From contig NZ_BCQB01000019.1 of the NCBI RefSeq assembly GCF_001544215.1, forward strand, positions 1 through 53,575: a stretch of 53,575 bases of DNA. The letters are read 5' to 3'. The position numbers were made by a program, and so were the translations under genes. The stretch's first letter is position 1. Every line of letters starts with the position of its first letter. The stretch comes from Enterococcus durans NBRC 100479 = LMG 10746 (GTDB taxonomy: Bacteria; Bacillota; Bacilli; Lactobacillales; Enterococcaceae). The notes under the pieces were generated by a model. The model made no database searches. It saw only the letters and a list, made by a program, of their open reading frames with translations, and was not told the DNA's origin. This document shows, piece after piece, positions 27,274 through 39,480 of this stretch.

Positions 27274-27402
27274 CTAAAATCGAATGATACTTTTATTTAT
27301 TTTATAAAAACGCTTAAAAAACGAACAATAAACGCGTTTGAAAAATTATTCCCTCAAAAGAATATAGGGAATAACAAAGGCTTGACTTAGAAGATGAACA
27401 AA

Positions 27403-27603
27403 GAATGTAGGACAAATTTAAAAATCGGTTTTGCTACAGACTCTCGAATAAACGGCGGGAGCAGAAGCAACTCCTTCGGAAATAAACGGTGTCCACAAGT
27501 CCGGCTTTTCGGAAATTTCAAAAAAAAAAAGAACAATACAAAAAACGTATTGTTCTTTTTTCTCTCCAATTTCTCAAACCTAAACGACTTTTGTCTCGAC
27601 CTC
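27403..27603 (+). repeat. Dispersed modular intergenic repeat, copy 6
   Basis: Contains TAGGACAAATTTAAAAATC, the AATAAACGGCGGGAGCAGAA block, AAATAAACGGTGTCC, a polyA-flanked hairpin (AAGAACAATAC / GTATTGTTCTT, 27529-27557) and the TTTCTCAAACCTAAACGAC plus TTTTGTCTCGACCTC end. The hairpin is a likely terminator and nearly repeats the one in copy 1. It lies between leftward dnaB and purA, 166 bp from the dnaB stop. Confidence 0.75.
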
Positions 27604-27769
27604 ATTTTGTCTGATTTATTTCGCTATTTTGCAGCAACTACTGACATCGCAGACTGCTTCATCATAGATCATTTTCTTCATAGATGATGCTCATTGGCTG
27701 GAGATAGGATCAAGATGAACATTATCTGCTATAACTGCTTATTCTCAGAGTAAAATACTTCCTTCTCTT

Positions 27770-29137
27770 CTAGTATTCTTCTCTTGGTGATAACGACGAA
27801 AACTTGTTGTATTCTTTGATGAACAGTAATTCAACAGTTCCTCGGGCACCACTACGGTTTTTTTCGATGATGACTTCGATCACGTTGTCATTTTGCGGTT
27901 CAGCGCCGTCATTGTCTTCGCCGCCTTCTCTTTCATAATAATCATCACGGTACAAGAACGCGACGATATCTGCATCTTGTTCGATAGACCCTGATTCCCT
28001 GATATCACTTAAAACAGGACGTTTATCTTGCCGCTGTTCAACACCACGAGAAAGCTGTGATAATGCGATAACAGGCACTTTCAATTCTTTCGCCAGTTTC
28101 TTTAACTGACGGGAAATATCAGAAACTTCTTGTTGGCGGTTTTCTCTGCCGTTCCCTTCAATCAGTTGGAGATAGTCGATCAAGATCAAGCCGAGATTGC
28201 CTTTTTCCTGTGCGAGTTTGCGGCACTTTGCGCGTATTTCAGAGATTTTGATCCCAGGGGTATCGTCAATAAAGATATTTGCCCGTGATAAGCTCCCCAT
28301 CGCAACGATCAGATTGGACCATTCTTCTTCAGAAAGCTGACCTGTACGCAAATGGCTCGCTTCAATCGATCCTTCCGCACAAAGCATCCGATTAACCAGG
28401 GATTCTGCCCCCATTTCCAAACTGAAGATAGCTACGGAACGATCCGTTTTGGTACCGACATTTTGTGCGATATTCAATGCAAAAGCCGTTTTCCCGACAG
28501 CTGGTCGAGCTGCTAAGATGATCAATTCTTCTGGTTGGAAACCTGCTGTCATCTTATCTAATCCTTGATAGCCAGTAGGAAGTCCTGTGATTTCTTCGTT
28601 GTTTTGCGCTAACTGGTCAATATTTTCGATCGTTGAATTCAAGACTTCTGCGATCGATAAAAATCCGCTCCGGTTTCTTTTTTCGGATACTTCAAGGATG
28701 CTACGTTCTGCATCATCTAATATCGATTGGACTTCTTCTCCTTGTTCAAATCCACGAGTAACAATTCCTGTCGCTGTTTGGATCAAATTACGCAACAACG
28801 ATTTTTCTTCTACGATTTTTGCATAATAAACGATGTTCGCCGCTGTAGGAACAGCTAATGCTAAATCGGAAAGATAGCTCAAGCCCCCAGCATCTTCTAA
28901 TAGGTTTCCTTGTTCCAAACGATCTTTGACAGTGACCACATCGATTGCTTCACTGCGATCATTCAATTCGATCATTGTTTCAAAAATGATTTGATGTCCC
29001 CGACGATAAAAGTCTTTCGGTTCTATGTACTCCATGGCATCAATGATCGTTTCAGCATCTAAAAAAACTGACCCTAAAACCGCTTGTTCGGCTTCAATAT
29101 TTTGCGGTGGAATTCGATCCTGCCACACTTCATTCAT
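27770..29137 (-). CDS. dnaB: Replicative DNA helicase
   Basis: DnaB (called DnaC in B. subtilis) is the hexameric helicase that opens the fork. The 455-residue protein has the N-terminal helical domain (about 1-110), linker, and RecA-like domain with Walker A ARPAVGKT at 210-217, Walker B region LILIDYLQLI and the arginine-containing IALSQLSRGVEQR segment. No intein interrupts it. It is leftward, downstream of rplI, but a 630-bp spacer with a repeat separates them, so it may have a separate promoter. Start ATG is MNEVWQDRIPPQN, matching the usual family start. Confidence 0.96.
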   Translation of the reverse strand: MNEVWQDRIPPQNIEAEQAVLGSVFLDAETIIDAMEYIEPKDFYRRGHQIIFETMIELNDRSEAIDVVTVKDRLEQGNLLEDAGGLSYLSDLALAVPTAANIVYYAKIVEEKSLLRNLIQTATGIVTRGFEQGEEVQSILDDAERSILEVSEKRNRSGFLSIAEVLNSTIENIDQLAQNNEEITGLPTGYQGLDKMTAGFQPEELIILAARPAVGKTAFALNIAQNVGTKTDRSVAIFSLEMGAESLVNRMLCAEGSIEASHLRTGQLSEEEWSNLIVAMGSLSRANIFIDDTPGIKISEIRAKCRKLAQEKGNLGLILIDYLQLIEGNGRENRQQEVSDISRQLKKLAKELKVPVIALSQLSRGVEQRQDKRPVLSDIRESGSIEQDADIVAFLYRDDYYEREGGEDNDGAEPQNDNVIEVIIEKNRSGARGTVELLFIKEYNKFSSLSPREEY

Positions 29138-29429
29138 ACATATCGCTCCTTGTCTTCAATTGCTTCATTTTACAAGAAAATAGTCAAAAAGTCATCCTAA
29201 AAAGTGGAAAAGTCATTGTGTCTGAACGCAGAAAATCATTCCATTGTATTTGTACGTTGGCTCTATCGTTCAAAAACATTGCCTTTTTCCCTATCCAAAT
29301 ATAAGAGTTTAGTACAGAAGTAGTCTTTCACTCCGAGAAATAACTAGAGATTTATGGAAATGTTTTTTCAAATTTTTGTGATTTCAGGTTATTTTTGAAG
29401 ATGCTACTTCTTGTTTATTCATGTTTAGA

Positions 29430-29744
29430 GAATGTGGGACAAATCTAACAATCAGTTTTGCTACAGGCTCTAATTCTGAATAAACGGCGTCCAAAAGCCA
29501 GGTTTTTCGGAAATTTCAAAAAAAACGAGCATGGGACAAAAGTAAGAAACACTTTTGTCCCATTCTTTAAAAACGAATAAACGGTGGGAGCAGAAGCAAC
29601 TCCTTCGGAAATAAGCCGAAATTCACAAAAATTTGAAAAGCAATTTTCGTTCATTTCTTCTTATTTCTCGGAGTTAAACACTTCTGTCCCAACCTCGTTT
29701 TTTTCTCCAATTTCTCAAACCTAAACGACTTTTGTCTCGACCTC
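29430..29744 (+). repeat. Dispersed modular intergenic repeat, copy 7 (longest form)
   Basis: This copy carries all modules in order: GTGGGACAAATCTAACAATC, AATAAACGGCGTCCAAAAG, hairpin ATGGGACAAAAGT / ACTTTTGTCCCAT (29531-29563), AATAAACGGTGGGAGCAGAA, AAGCCGAAATTCACAAAAAT, AAACACTTCTGTCCCAACCTC, and TTTTGTCTCGACCTC. It ends 22 bp beyond the leftward rplI stop codon. The preceding 29138-29429 has no recognised gene and presumably holds the dnaB promoter. Confidence 0.8.
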
Positions 29745-29766
29745 TCTCATAATTGATTTTACTAAC

Positions 29767-30219
29767 TTATTCTTGTACAACGTGTACTTTGATCGTTGCT
29801 GTCACTTCATGATGCAATTTGACTGGTACATTCGTGTAACCTAATGTACGGATTGGATTTTCTAGTTCGATCTTACGTTTATCTAGTTTTACTTTGTACT
29901 GTTTGTTCAATCCTTCTGCGATTTGTTTAGAAGGAATTGAGCCGAATAAGCGGCTGTCTTCTCCAGCTTTTGCTTTTAATTCAACAACCGTATCTTCTTT
30001 TTCTAAAAACTCTTTCAGTTTTTTTGCTTCTTCTAGAATTTCTGCTTCATATTTTTCTTGTGCTTTTTTCTGACCAGCTAATTGGCTGATGCTGCTTTTT
30101 GTTGCTTCTTTTGCTAGATTGTTTTTTAATAGGTAATTTTGAGCATATCCTGTCGGAACTTCTTTTACATCACCTTTTTTTCCTTTACCTTTTACATCTT
30201 GTAAGAAAATGACTTTCAT
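29767..30219 (-). CDS. rplI: 50S ribosomal protein bL9
   Basis: The 150-residue protein begins [21 protein letters not shown], the bL9 N-terminal rRNA-binding domain with its glycine/lysine loop and GYAQNYLL helix, then a long connecting helix (about 45-75) and the C-terminal domain with [14 protein letters not shown]. It binds 23S rRNA at the base of the L1 stalk. It follows gdpP with a 5-bp gap, so the two are co-transcribed, as in many firmicutes. Confidence 0.97.
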   Translation of the reverse strand: MKVIFLQDVKGKGKKGDVKEVPTGYAQNYLLKNNLAKEATKSSISQLAGQKKAQEKYEAEILEEAKKLKEFLEKEDTVVELKAKAGEDSRLFGSIPSKQIAEGLNKQYKVKLDKRKIELENPIRTLGYTNVPVKLHHEVTATIKVHVVQE

Positions 30220-30224
30220 AGCAA

Positions 30225-32198
30225 TTACTCCTTATCATATAGTTGATTCATGTTCTCGTTGATTACAGCTAATAAACGCTGTTTGGTTTCTTCAACTGTG
30301 ACATTTTCCAATTGCGTAGCGGCATTCGTGAAATGTCCACCGCCACCTAGCGACTCCATGATCAATTGTACGTTGATCGTGCCCGTACTGCGTGCACTGA
30401 TACCGACTAATCCATCCGTTCGTTTCGTAATGACGAATGCACCATTGATATTGATCATTGATAAGAGTGTGTCCGCTGTTTTTGCGGCTATGACACTATT
30501 ATACTCTTTTTCATCTGTCCCTGTCGCTACCACAATATCTGATGTCACGTACTCACTTTGGGCGATCAAATCACTAATCTCCAAGTAAGTTTCTAAATCT
30601 GAACTCAATAAATATTGTACTAGGGAAGCGTCAGCTCCACAAGCCTTTAAATAGCTTGCTACATCAAAAGTTCGAGCGGTCGTCCGAACATTGAAACTAT
30701 TCGTATCGACCGTCATCCCAGCAAGCAACAATGTAGCTTCAAACCGATCTAAACGATTGGCTCGACTGCTTTGATACTGAATTAGCTCTGTGACTAATTC
30801 TGAAGCTGAAGAAGCTGAGGATTCAATGTACGTCAATAATGGTTTACTTGGGAATTCTTCCCCACGTCGATGATGATCAATGATCACGATCTTATCAAAC
30901 TGCTCATAAAGGCTCTGAGAGATCGATAATGAAGGTTTATGGTAGTCGACCATCACAAGTAAGTCCTCGTCTTTTTTCAGTTCCATCGCTCGTTTAGGCG
31001 AGATCAATTGTGCTTCCAAATCTGGATGTTTATGGATTTCTTCCAAACAACGTTCAACGTCTGGAATAATCTCTGTTTCATCTATGACCACATACGCTTT
31101 TTTCTGATTAAAGCGTGCTAAACAACTTACGCCAAATGCTGAGCCAATCGCATCCATATCTGGAAACTTATGACCCATGATAAATACATCGCCTGTTTCA
31201 TCAAAAATTCTTCGTAAAGCCGTACTCATCGCTCTGGATCTCACCCGTGTCCGCTTCACTGTTTTTGCTGATCTTCCACCGTAATAGACCGGTTTCGCTC
31301 CTTCACGCATCTCTTTGACGACAACTTGGTCGCCCCCTCTAACTAGCGCTACATCCAGATTGTTTTGTGCTTCTGCACCAATTTCATCGAGCGGATCTTG
31401 ACCATACGCAATCCCCATACTAAGAGTGATCGGCAGATTTTGTTTCTCCGCTTCTTCACGTAAGCGATCCAGCAAATCAAATTTCTTATCCATCATTTTC
31501 TTTAGCACATTCAATTGAGTGAAAAAGAAAAAACGTTCTGAATTGATTCGTTTGAAGAAAACATGGTACTCATTCATCCAATCTGAAACCAACGTTGTCA
31601 CAAAAGAATTCAGGTAAGAAATTTCTTTGTCATCCAGTTTATCGATCGCATCGGCGTAGTTGTCGATCGATAGTATGCCAATTACCGGCTGGCTGTTGGT
31701 TTGGTGCAGTTTCAGTAATTGTGTTTGCGTGACATCACTAAAATAGACTACGCCCTTAACAGTATCTAGATCGAATTGAAATGTTTTATCCGCTAAGTAC
31801 AGCTGATTCTTTTTCTTTTCTTTTGCAGCAAAAAACGCATCCAGTAGTTCATCTTCTGATAACGCACTTTGATCCTTGATCCCTAATGCAAAAGGATTCA
31901 TCCAATCGATTTTTTGAGTCATCGGCTGGTAAGAAATGATCCCGACTGGCATGATCTCTGAAACATAAGCTAAGTGTGTTTCGGCAACCGTTGAAGCTTG
32001 TTGGATCTTTTCACGATTTCGCAGTGTCAGCCAGCGTTTCACCTTCAGCCAGTAGCGAAGCCACAAGATATTCAAAACTAAAACAACCAAAGCGCTAACA
32101 AACCGAAATGGCATAAATAAGATAACCAGTACTTCGATTAATATAAATAAAATAATGAAGAGAGGTCTAGGGGTTAAGTTTGTATTTTCTTTTTCCAT
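30225..32198 (-). CDS. gdpP: Cyclic-di-AMP phosphodiesterase GdpP
   Basis: GdpP hydrolyses c-di-AMP to pApA and so affects cell-wall stress, osmotic balance and beta-lactam tolerance. I start it at ATG 32198 ([12 protein letters not shown], 657 residues) because a strong GGGAGGAAG site lies just upstream; the longer frame to 32264 lacks one. Order of domains: two N-terminal helices (about 10-50), a small PAS-like domain, a degenerate GGDEF domain (about 175-300), then the DHH/DHHA1 catalytic part with [34 protein letters not shown] and a C-terminal [10 protein letters not shown] motif. It is membrane-anchored with the catalytic part inside, and it is translated just ahead of rplI. All catalytic motifs are intact. 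Confidence 0.94.
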   Translation of the reverse strand: MEKENTNLTPRPLFIILFILIEVLVILFMPFRFVSALVVLVLNILWLRYWLKVKRWLTLRNREKIQQASTVAETHLAYVSEIMPVGIISYQPMTQKIDWMNPFALGIKDQSALSEDELLDAFFAAKEKKKNQLYLADKTFQFDLDTVKGVVYFSDVTQTQLLKLHQTNSQPVIGILSIDNYADAIDKLDDKEISYLNSFVTTLVSDWMNEYHVFFKRINSERFFFFTQLNVLKKMMDKKFDLLDRLREEAEKQNLPITLSMGIAYGQDPLDEIGAEAQNNLDVALVRGGDQVVVKEMREGAKPVYYGGRSAKTVKRTRVRSRAMSTALRRIFDETGDVFIMGHKFPDMDAIGSAFGVSCLARFNQKKAYVVIDETEIIPDVERCLEEIHKHPDLEAQLISPKRAMELKKDEDLLVMVDYHKPSLSISQSLYEQFDKIVIIDHHRRGEEFPSKPLLTYIESSASSASELVTELIQYQSSRANRLDRFEATLLLAGMTVDTNSFNVRTTARTFDVASYLKACGADASLVQYLLSSDLETYLEISDLIAQSEYVTSDIVVATGTDEKEYNSVIAAKTADTLLSMININGAFVITKRTDGLVGISARSTGTINVQLIMESLGGGGHFTNAATQLENVTVEETKQRLLAVINENMNQLYDKE

Positions 32199-32402
32199 CG
32201 TCTTCCTCCCATACTTGATTAGTTTAATTTTACCATAACTTTCGTCATTCAAGCGATTAAACAAATGGGTAAGGATTTTTTTCTAATTTTAGTATGTTTA
32301 AACGATCTGATTTTTATGTCCCTTGTCCTTTAAGGGAAAAAATTTTACAGAAAATCGATCCTTTGTAGTTGAATCGAGGCTCTTTACTAAAATTTCAGGG
32401 GT

Positions 32403-32435
32403 AAAAAAAGACAACAGTCTTAGCGACTGTCGTCT
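32403..32435 (-). terminator. Terminator of rpsF-ssb-rpsR
   Basis: On the minus strand GACGACAGTC pairs with GACTGTTGTC around CTAA-type loop and is followed by seven U, about 12 bp after the rpsR stop. Confidence 0.88.
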
Positions 32436-32446
32436 GATTTTTATTC

Positions 32447-32683
32447 TTAGTCTTCGCTTACGAAAGGTAGTAAGCCCATGATACGTGCGCGTTTGATAGC
32501 AATCGTAATTTTACGTTGGTTCTTAGCGCCAGTACCTGTTACACGACGTGGCAAAATTTTACCGCGTTCTGAGATAAATCTTTTTAGTAATTCAATATCT
32601 TTATAATCGATATATTCAATATGGTTAGCAGCGATATAGTCTACTTTACGACGTTTACGTCCGCCTCTTCTTTGTTGTGCCAT
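32447..32683 (-). CDS. rpsR: 30S ribosomal protein bS18
   Basis: The 78-residue basic protein starts [20 protein letters not shown] and contains [19 protein letters not shown] and the [22 protein letters not shown] block that defines bS18. It pairs with bS6 on the 30S platform. It is the last gene of the rpsF-ssb-rpsR operon, 25 bp after ssb. Confidence 0.97.
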   Translation of the reverse strand: MAQQRRGGRKRRKVDYIAANHIEYIDYKDIELLKRFISERGKILPRRVTGTGAKNQRKITIAIKRARIMGLLPFVSED

Positions 32684-32708
32684 TCTATTTCCCTCCTATC
32701 AAATTCGT

Positions 32709-33230
32709 TTAGAATGGTAAATCATCGTCTGAAATGTCGATCGTTGAACTTGAGCCAAATGGATCAGAATTGTCACGATCAAAATCAGGCATACCGTTGG
32801 ATGATTGAGATGTTTGATTATAGTTATTACTTCCGCCAAAATTATTTGCCGATTGACCAGAACTTTGAGAACCGACGCTTTGTTGACGATTTTCAGATGC
32901 AGAACGACTTTCCAATAATTGGAAATTTTCAGCAACTACTTCTGTTACATATACACGTTGTCCTTGTTGATTATCATAAGAACGAGTTTGGATACGTCCG
33001 GTAACACCTAAAAGGGTACCTTTGCGAGCATAGTTTGCTAATGTTTCTGCTGATTTACGCCAAATCACACAGTTGATAAAGTCAGCCTCACGATTGCCGT
33101 TTTGGCTAGTAAAATTACGATTGACAGCTAAAGTGAACGTTGCAACTGCAGTGCCACTTGATGTATATCGTAAATCTGGATCTTTCGTTAGACGTCCAAC
33201 TAGTACAACATTATTAATCAAAATTGTCAT
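32709..33230 (-). CDS. ssb: Single-stranded DNA-binding protein
   Basis: The 173-residue protein has the N-terminal OB fold (about 1-110) beginning [23 protein letters not shown], with AVNRNFTS and [13 protein letters not shown] segments. A Gln/Asn/Ser/Gly-rich linker follows, and the tail ends ISDDDLPF, the acidic tip that recruits DNA-repair and replication proteins. It lies between rpsF and rpsR, the normal chromosomal position of the essential SSB. A 40-bp spacer before it contains a parS-like sequence. Confidence 0.96.
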   Translation of the reverse strand: MTILINNVVLVGRLTKDPDLRYTSSGTAVATFTLAVNRNFTSQNGNREADFINCVIWRKSAETLANYARKGTLLGVTGRIQTRSYDNQQGQRVYVTEVVAENFQLLESRSASENRQQSVGSQSSGQSANNFGGSNNYNQTSQSSNGMPDFDRDNSDPFGSSSTIDISDDDLPF

Positions 33231-33250
33231 CTCCTCTCATCGTTTTCCAT

Positions 33251-33266
33251 TGTTCCACATGAAACA
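33251..33266. promoter_or_regulatory. parS-like site (one mismatch) between rpsF and ssb
   Basis: TGTTCCACATGAAACA differs from the consensus TGTTNCACGTGAAACA only by A for G in the centre. It lies within the rpsF-ssb spacer 9 kb left of oriC, and overlaps the 3' flank of rpsF. Confidence 0.7.
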
Positions 33267-33270
33267 ATGA

Positions 33271-33570
33271 TTAAGCTTCTTCTTTAACAATCATGTGACG
33301 AATAATATCGTCGTTGATTTTAGCAAGACGGTCAAATTCATTGACAGCAGCTGCTGATGATGGAGAAGTTACTTTAACGATGTGATAGATACCTTCACGG
33401 TAACCGTTCATTTCATACGCTAAACGGCGTTTTTCCCAATCTTTAGATTCGATAACTTCAGCTCCGTTATCTTTTAAGATTGTATCGAAACGTTCGATTA
33501 AAGCAGTTTTTGCTTCTTCATCAATGTTTGGACGAATAATATACATGATTTCATATTTCGTATTTTCCAT
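33271..33570 (-). CDS. rpsF: 30S ribosomal protein bS6
   Basis: The 99-residue protein begins [21 protein letters not shown] and has the [23 protein letters not shown]-type core (quoted only in part: [14 protein letters not shown]) typical of bS6, an RNA-binding ferredoxin-like fold that pairs with bS18. It is the first gene of the rpsF-ssb-rpsR operon, preceded by its own promoter, a leader and a strong GGGAGGTGA ribosome site. Confidence 0.97.
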   Translation of the reverse strand: MENTKYEIMYIIRPNIDEEAKTALIERFDTILKDNGAEVIESKDWEKRRLAYEMNGYREGIYHIVKVTSPSSAAAVNEFDRLAKINDDIIRHMIVKEEA

Positions 33571-33584
33571 TGATATTCACCTCC

Positions 33585-33632
33585 CTATGGACTTTCGGCT
33601 CTAAGGTTCCCAAGAGCAAGGAGAGTTTTCTA
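33585..33632 (-). promoter_or_regulatory. Possible S6:S18 autoregulatory leader of rpsF
   Basis: The transcript just before the rpsF ribosome site can fold with CUCU / AGAG and GG / CC pairs, exposing a CCG next to the helix and followed by the GGUGA-containing ribosome site. S6:S18 feedback leaders in bacteria use a CCG bulge of this sort. I inferred the structure by eye only. Confidence 0.4.
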
Positions 33633-33658
33633 ATAAATTAGACTACTCACAATCCTTG

Positions 33659-33687
33659 ATTATACACGAAATAAACAGTTAAAGCAA
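33659..33687 (-). promoter_or_regulatory. rpsF operon promoter
   Basis: On the minus strand TTGCTT and a perfect TATAAT are separated by 17 bp, about 90 bp before the rpsF start. Confidence 0.75.
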
Positions 33688-33701
33688 GAGGACAAAAAGA
33701 A

Positions 33702-33874
33702 AAAGAGCGTGGGACAAAAGTAAGAAACACTTTTGTCTCATTCTCTAAAAACGAATAAACGGTGGGAGCAGAAGCAACTCCTTCTTAAATAAGCCGAAAT
33801 TCACAAAAATTTGAAAAGCAATTTCCGTTAATTTCTTCTTATTTCTCGGAGTTAAACACTTCAGTCCCAACCTC
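33702..33874 (+). repeat. Dispersed modular intergenic repeat, copy 8
   Basis: B-C form: GCGTGGGACAAAAGT hairpin with ACTTTTGTCTC (33711-33739), AATAAACGGTGGGAGCAGAA, AAGCCGAAATTCACAAAAAT, TTTGAAAAGCAATTTCCGTT, and AAACACTTCAGTCCCAACCTC. It fills the spacer between gyrA and rpsF and ends 16 bp beyond the gyrA stop codon. Confidence 0.78.
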
Positions 33875-33890
33875 TTTTTCATCTCGGTGA

Positions 33891-36392
33891 TCATTCTTCC
33901 GACTGATCGTCCGTTGTTTCCGTTGAGGCATCTACTTCTTCACTTGTAGGCTCTTCTGGACTTTCAGGTTCGACGGTCGCCATCGTTACTACTTTCGTAT
34001 CAGCTTCCATCTTGATCAAGCGTACCCCTAAAGTTGCACGTCCTGTTTGAGAAACGGTTGCTACGTTGAAACGAATGATGACCCCTTTATCAGTGATCAA
34101 CATGATGTCTTCATCTCCAACAACAGTCGCTAGACCAGCTAGTGGACCATTTTTTTCTGTGATATTGGCGGTTTTGATTCCTTTACCACCACGGCCTTTT
34201 ACTGGATACTCAGAAACTTTTGTTCGTTTACCGTATCCTTTTTCTGTGATGATCAGTACTTCGTGATCTTCATTCATCAATGCTGCACCGACTACATAAT
34301 CTTCTTCACGTAAACGAATCCCTCTCACACCTGAAGCTGTACGTCCCATATCGCGAACGGCTTCTTCAGAGAATGTTACAGAATACCCATTATGTGTACC
34401 AATGATGATATTGGATCGACCATCCGTTAGCAGAACATTGACTAATTCATCGTCTTCTTTCAAACCGATCGCAATCAAGCCATTGCTTCTGATATTAGCG
34501 AATGCCGTCACAGTGGTCCGTTTTACCGTTCCTTGGCGCGTTGTAAAGAATAGATAATGTCCTTCTTCTGCTTGCCCAGTTACAGCGATGATTGCTTGGA
34601 TTTTTTCGCTTGAATCGATTCCCAATAGATTGATGATCGGAATCCCTTTGGCTGTGCGGCCATATTCTGGGATTTCGTAGCCTTTTGCACGATATACTTT
34701 TCCGTTGTTTGTGAAGAAAAGCAACGTATCATGGGTCGAACAAGAAACCAGATTCTTGACGAAGTCGTCATTGTGGACACCCATCCCTTGGACACCGCGA
34801 CCGCCACGACGTTGTGCTCTGAATTCGTTATTTGCTAATCGTTTGATATACCCATTATTTGTTAGTGTGATCACGATTTCTTCTTCTTCGATCAAGTCTT
34901 CGTCTTCCAGACTCAATACTTCGCCTACCAATAATTCCGTACGACGTTTGTCACCAAAACGTTGGTTCAAGTCTGCCAATTCTGTTTTGATAATATCAGT
35001 TACCCGTTCTGGACGAGCAAGAATATCTGTTAAATCAGTAATCAGTTTTAACAATTCCTGGTATTCATTTTCGATTTTTTCACGTTCCAAACCGGTCAAG
35101 CGGCGTAAACGCATGTCTAAAATCGCTTGTGCTTGGCGATCTGAAAGTTTGAATCGTTCGATCATCGTTGTTTTTGCTTCATCATCTGATTTAGAGCCAC
35201 GGATGATTGCAATGATTTCGTCAATATGGTCTAAAGCAATACGTAAACCTTCTAGAATGTGGGCACGTGCTTCGGCTTTTTCTTTTTCGAAAATCGTACG
35301 ACGTGTAATTACTTCACGTTGATGTTCAACATAGTTTTCAAGGATTTGCTTCAAGCTTAATACTTTAGGAACACCTTTTTCGATGGCTAACATATTGAAA
35401 CCAAATGAATTTTGTAAAGAAGTCAATTTATACAAATTATTTAGAATAACTGATGCACTTGCATCACGACGAACATCGATGACGATCCGCATGCCTTCAC
35501 GAGAAGATTCATCACGCAAATCAGTGATTCCTTCGATCCGTTTATCTCTGTGTAATTCAGAGATACGTTCGATCAATTTGGCTTTATTGACCATATATGG
35601 TAGTTCCGTCACAAGGATACGTTCTTTACCGTTTGGCATCTCTGTGATTTCCACTTTCGCACGAACTGTAATTGATCCTTTACCTGTTTCGTAGGCACGA
35701 CGGATACCTGATTTACCCATAACTAAACCGCCTGTTGGGAAATCTGGTCCAGGAAGTACTTCCATCAATTCATTCGTTGTTACATCTGGATTTTCCATCA
35801 ACAGGTCAATAGCCGCCACGACCTCTGACAAGTTATGAGGTGGAATATTTGTTGCCATCCCTACAGCAATACCAGTTGTGCCGTTCACTAAAAGGTTAGG
35901 GAAACGGGCTGGTAACACAACAGGTTCTTTTTCTGTATCATCATAGTTGCTTTGGAAATCGACTGTATTTTTATTGATATCACGGAGCATTTCTGTGGCG
36001 ATTTTGCTCATACGCGCTTCGGTATAACGCATCGCAGCAGCCCCATCTCCATCGACTGAACCAAAGTTTCCGTGACCGTCTACCAACATGTAGCGGTAAC
36101 TAAATGGCTGTGCCATACGTACCATGGATTCATAGATCGCACTATCACCGTGGGGATGGTATTTACCCATGACATCCCCAACGATTCTGGCTGATTTTTT
36201 ATGTGCTTTATCTGGCGTTACACCTAATTCATTCATTCCGTATAAGATACGGCGGTGAACAGGCTTCAAGCCGTCTCGAACATCCGGTAGTGCACGAGCT
36301 ACAATAACACTCATCGCATAATCGATGAAGGAGTCTTTCATTTCGCTAGTTAGATTGACATCATGGATGTTCTCTCTGATTTCTTCACTCAT
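33891..36392 (-). CDS. gyrA: DNA gyrase subunit A
   Basis: GyrA breaks and rejoins DNA in the gyrase heterotetramer. The 833-residue protein has the winged-helix/tower/coiled-coil N-terminal part with active-site tyrosine Y123 in [10 protein letters not shown] and the C-terminal beta-pinwheel repeats, including the GyrA box [10 protein letters not shown]. The quinolone-resistance region reads [10 protein letters not shown], with Ser84 and Glu88, the susceptible-type residues (equivalent to S83 and E87). The tail is acidic ([20 protein letters not shown]). It begins 19 bp after the gyrB stop and ends next to a dispersed repeat. Confidence 0.97.
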   Translation of the reverse strand: MSEEIRENIHDVNLTSEMKDSFIDYAMSVIVARALPDVRDGLKPVHRRILYGMNELGVTPDKAHKKSARIVGDVMGKYHPHGDSAIYESMVRMAQPFSYRYMLVDGHGNFGSVDGDGAAAMRYTEARMSKIATEMLRDINKNTVDFQSNYDDTEKEPVVLPARFPNLLVNGTTGIAVGMATNIPPHNLSEVVAAIDLLMENPDVTTNELMEVLPGPDFPTGGLVMGKSGIRRAYETGKGSITVRAKVEITEMPNGKERILVTELPYMVNKAKLIERISELHRDKRIEGITDLRDESSREGMRIVIDVRRDASASVILNNLYKLTSLQNSFGFNMLAIEKGVPKVLSLKQILENYVEHQREVITRRTIFEKEKAEARAHILEGLRIALDHIDEIIAIIRGSKSDDEAKTTMIERFKLSDRQAQAILDMRLRRLTGLEREKIENEYQELLKLITDLTDILARPERVTDIIKTELADLNQRFGDKRRTELLVGEVLSLEDEDLIEEEEIVITLTNNGYIKRLANNEFRAQRRGGRGVQGMGVHNDDFVKNLVSCSTHDTLLFFTNNGKVYRAKGYEIPEYGRTAKGIPIINLLGIDSSEKIQAIIAVTGQAEEGHYLFFTTRQGTVKRTTVTAFANIRSNGLIAIGLKEDDELVNVLLTDGRSNIIIGTHNGYSVTFSEEAVRDMGRTASGVRGIRLREEDYVVGAALMNEDHEVLIITEKGYGKRTKVSEYPVKGRGGKGIKTANITEKNGPLAGLATVVGDEDIMLITDKGVIIRFNVATVSQTGRATLGVRLIKMEADTKVVTMATVEPESPEEPTSEEVDASTETTDDQSEE

Positions 36393-36411
36393 CTTTATTC
36401 CTCCTTCATGA

Positions 36412-38358
<1,947 letters not shown>

Positions 38359-39480
38359 TTAACTTTCTTCTCCTTCTATTTTTCCTTGCTGAACATAAAA
38401 AATCTCAGGTTCAACGGTCATTTTATTTTTTACATGATCAAGTGTGGTTGTTGTCAAGAAAGTCTGGACTTTACCTTCAATTGTTTCTAGCAAGTGCAGT
38501 TGGCGATTATCATCTAATTCACTCATCACATCATCAAGCAAGAGAATTGGATATTCCCCTGTTTCTTCTTTGATCAAGTCGATTTCAGCTAATTTGACGC
38601 TCAAAGCTGTGGTTCGCTGTTGTCCTTGAGACCCATAATTCTGCACGTTTTTTTGATTGACGAAAAAAGAAAGGTCATCACGATGGGGCCCTATCGTTGT
38701 TGTCCCTCGAAACAAATCTTTCTTTTTATTCTGATCTAGCAATGCCAAAAACTGTGTTTGGATCTCTTCTTGTGTTTGTGAATGCAAAGAAGAAATCGCT
38801 GTTACGTATTCAATCTCTAATTGTTCTTTTTGATGTGTGATCTGTTGATGCAAGGTGTTTGCCCAAAATTCTAATCGCTGGACAAATTGCGCACGAGCTT
38901 TCAAGATTTTACTGCCAAATTCGGCTAACTGCTCAGATAAAATATCTAAGTAAAGTAGATCTGTTTGCTTTTTTTCGTTCAATTGTTTTAAATATTGGTT
39001 TCTTTGTTTTAAGATTCCTTGATATTGAACCAGATCATAAAGATAGATCGGATTGATTTGGCCTAATTCCATATCAAGAAATTTTCGTCTTATCTGAGGA
39101 CTACCTTTGACTAGAGAAAGGTCTTCCGGTGCAAATAAGATGACGTTCAATTGTCCAACATAACTGCTTAACTTCTTTTGCTCGATATGATTGATTTTTG
39201 TTTTGCGCCCTTTTTTTGAAAGTAAGATTTCTAGAGGGATTTTAGATGTACCTTTCGTGATTTCTCCTTGAATCAATGCTTGGTCATCATTCCAACCAAT
39301 CAATTCTTGTTCACTACTTGTACGATGACTTCTAGTCATAGCTAAAACATAAATACTTTCCAAAAGATTCGTCTTTCCTTGCGCATTTTCACCTAAGAAA
39401 ATGACGAGATTTTTCGAAAACTCTATTTGTAATTCCTGATAGTTACGATAATTTTTTAAATAGAGCTTATTCAGCCTCAT
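38359..39480 (-). CDS. recF: DNA replication/repair protein RecF
   Basis: RecF helps load RecA at gapped DNA through RecO and RecR. The 373-residue SMC-like ATPase starts MRLNKLYLKNYRNYQ, with Walker A GENAQGKTNLLE near residues 33-44, signature QGQQRTTALSVKLAE and Walker B YPILLLDDVMSELD. It overlaps yaaA by 14 bp upstream and abuts gyrB downstream. Nothing unusual is seen. Confidence 0.97.
   Translation of the reverse strand: MRLNKLYLKNYRNYQELQIEFSKNLVIFLGENAQGKTNLLESIYVLAMTRSHRTSSEQELIGWNDDQALIQGEITKGTSKIPLEILLSKKGRKTKINHIEQKKLSSYVGQLNVILFAPEDLSLVKGSPQIRRKFLDMELGQINPIYLYDLVQYQGILKQRNQYLKQLNEKKQTDLLYLDILSEQLAEFGSKILKARAQFVQRLEFWANTLHQQITHQKEQLEIEYVTAISSLHSQTQEEIQTQFLALLDQNKKKDLFRGTTTIGPHRDDLSFFVNQKNVQNYGSQGQQRTTALSVKLAEIDLIKEETGEYPILLLDDVMSELDDNRQLHLLETIEGKVQTFLTTTTLDHVKNKMTVEPEIFYVQQGKIEGEES

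Noticed and set aside
27770-29137. Intein or extra insertion in dnaB
   Set aside because: All helicase motifs are contiguous and the length is normal.
32199-32264. Longer N-terminus for GdpP
   Set aside because: No ribosome site at the upstream ATG, and the extra 22 residues overlap the likely promoter; the downstream ATG has a strong site.
34705-35694. Long plus-strand frames opposite gyrA
   Set aside because: They are shadows of the gyrA reading frame with no start signals and unnatural composition.
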